Below are positions 63,207 through 64,000 of a DNA stretch of 64,000 nt, piece by piece. Positions within the stretch are counted from its first letter, which is position 1, and every line of letters starts with the position of its first letter. The translations under genes were made by a program, and so were the position numbers. Under the pieces are notes generated by a model. The model made no database searches and had not been told where the DNA came from. It saw only the letters and a list, made by a program, of their open reading frames with translations. The stretch is taken from NCBI RefSeq assembly GCF_002188635.1, contig NZ_NINX01000015.1, positions 248,001 to 312,000 of the forward strand. Direction: 5' to 3'. This stretch comes from Pigmentiphaga sp. NML030171 (GTDB lineage: Bacteria > Pseudomonadota > Gammaproteobacteria > Burkholderiales > Burkholderiaceae_B).

Positions 63207-64000
63207 ATGTTACGGTCGCTACTTGCCGCGCTGGCGCTGTTCGGCGCCATGCTGGGATCCCCCGCCGCCCAGGCGGCGGATGCCGCGCAGCCCCCCGCCG
63301 GCACCTCGATGGGTGCCATCCAGAGCGCCAACATCTTCGAGGTCAAGCCCGACGCCAGCCAGGACCCGGGCTATGCCGACCAGACCAACGCCGAACGCGC
63401 CAAGGTCCAGCCGGGCAACAACGCGCCGAACTGGCGCCTGGTCAACTCCGGGCAGCCCGGCTATAGCAGCCTGCCGCGCAGCGAAGCTCCGGAGGCCGGC
63501 GTGCTGATCCAGCGTTTCGTGCAGTACCCGGGCTCGAAATACACCTCGGCCGGCGAAGCCTGGCGCCAGGTGCGCAACAACTGGCTGATCCCCTACGGCG
63601 GCTCGCTGCTGTTGATCGTGCTGGTGGCCATCGCGCTGTTCTATTTCACCAAGGGCCCGCTTACCGTCCACGGCGCCGAGACCGGCCGCAAGATCGAGCG
63701 CTTCACGTACTTCGAGCGGGCGGCCCACTGGGTCAACGCCATCGCCTTCGTGATCCTGGCGATCTCGGGCCTGATCATGGCCTTCGGCAAGTTCTTCCTG
63801 CTGCCCATCATGGGCAGTGCCCTGTTCGGCTGGATGACCTGGCTGCTCAAGACCGCCCACAACTTCGTGGGCCCGCTGTTCGCGGTCTCGCTGGTGGTGG
63901 TCTTCCTCACCTTCATCCGCGACAACCTGCCCACGCGCGACGACATGGTCTGGCTGCGCAAGGGCGGCGGACTGTTCAACGGCCAGCACATCCCCACCGG
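63207..64000 (+). CDS. fdhC: formate dehydrogenase cytochrome b subunit (partial, runs off the right edge)
   Basis: At least 264 residues are visible and there is no stop codon in the window. A signal peptide (MLRSLLAALALFGAMLGSPAAQA) and a periplasmic extension of about 95 residues precede the membrane part, which is longer than E. coli FdnI. Membrane helices begin at about residue 133 (LIPYGGSLLLIVLVAIALFYF). Likely heme b histidines are His174 in FERAAHWVNA and His218 in TAHNFVGPLF. It passes electrons from FdhB to the quinone pool. The 12-bp gap follows the small lipoprotein gene. Confidence 0.9.
   Translation, partial: MLRSLLAALALFGAMLGSPAAQAADAAQPPAGTSMGAIQSANIFEVKPDASQDPGYADQTNAERAKVQPGNNAPNWRLVNSGQPGYSSLPRSEAPEAGVLIQRFVQYPGSKYTSAGEAWRQVRNNWLIPYGGSLLLIVLVAIALFYFTKGPLTVHGAETGRKIERFTYFERAAHWVNAIAFVILAISGLIMAFGKFFLLPIMGSALFGWMTWLLKTAHNFVGPLFAVSLVVVFLTFIRDNLPTRDDMVWLRKGGGLFNGQHIPT

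Overview
This is a 64 kb chromosomal window from a high-GC betaproteobacterium. The gene content fits family Alcaligenaceae (Bordetella/Achromobacter group). The pointers are seven periplasmic Bug (tripartite tricarboxylate receptor) genes or remnants, most of them next to regulators and catabolic genes; a zapA-6S RNA pair; DUF3460-scpA-panC synteny; and a DUF3305/DUF3306 formate dehydrogenase cluster. This placement is inferred from gene content, with no alignment run. I saw no tRNA, rRNA, CRISPR array, phage or insertion sequence.

Layout. 1-2 kb: 5' end of a czcI-czcC-czcB-like metal efflux operon running out of the left edge. 2-4.1 kb: divergent marR and DHA2 drug exporter. 4.1-6.6 kb: gcvH, gcvT and an apparently exported methyltransferase, without gcvP. 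6.8-12.4 kb: a Bug gene, a LysR gene, and a tightly overlapped four-gene operon (Bug, RraA-like aldolase, and an aconitase-like large/small pair with altered active-site motifs). 12.4-16.8 kb: BaiN/HI0933-type flavoprotein, basic amino-acid decarboxylase, dCTP deaminase. 16.8-23.9 kb: Bug gene with an internal deletion, amidohydrolase and divergent LysR, then TetR and a cupin-Bug-fumarylacetoacetase operon. 23.9-29.8 kb: tamA-tamB. 30-36.4 kb: CorC/HlyC-type CBS protein, small membrane protein, secreted esterase, Bug, PrpF/GalD-like isomerase and divergent LysR. 36.4-45.7 kb: mainly housekeeping (thioredoxin, metG, scpA, panC, zapA, 6S RNA, TauE/SafE, SIMPL, lgt, cytochrome c). 45.7-51.4 kb: Bug remnant, msrA, Bug, a LuxR-type HTH-only protein, tctB-tctA and a 3-hydroxyisobutyrate-dehydrogenase-like gene. 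51.4-64 kb: moeA/mobA/mobB, apbC and a complete formate dehydrogenase locus whose cytochrome b subunit runs off the right edge.

How the genes work together. The right-hand 12 kb reads as one functional block. MoeA, MobA and MobB make the molybdenum cofactor and ApbC is an Fe-S carrier. DUF3305, DUF3306, a multi-cluster ferredoxin, a TorD chaperone and a Tat-exported small protein precede the catalytic FdhA (Cys at the metal-ligand position), FdhB and membrane FdhC. The Bug-linked operons look like sensing, uptake and degradation modules for organic acids. TctAB supplies membrane components that several orphan Bug proteins could share.

Two intergenic repeat families stand out. Family A is an element of about 79 bp (four near-full copies, one partial) with a long imperfect hairpin. 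One copy preserves that hairpin by compensatory base changes, and three copies sit 0-4 bp after a stop codon. Family B is an 82-bp tandem repeat between tctA and the dehydrogenase gene. The least familiar enzymes are the aconitase-like pair at 10.6-12.4 kb, whose small subunit lacks the usual SSREH active-site motif.
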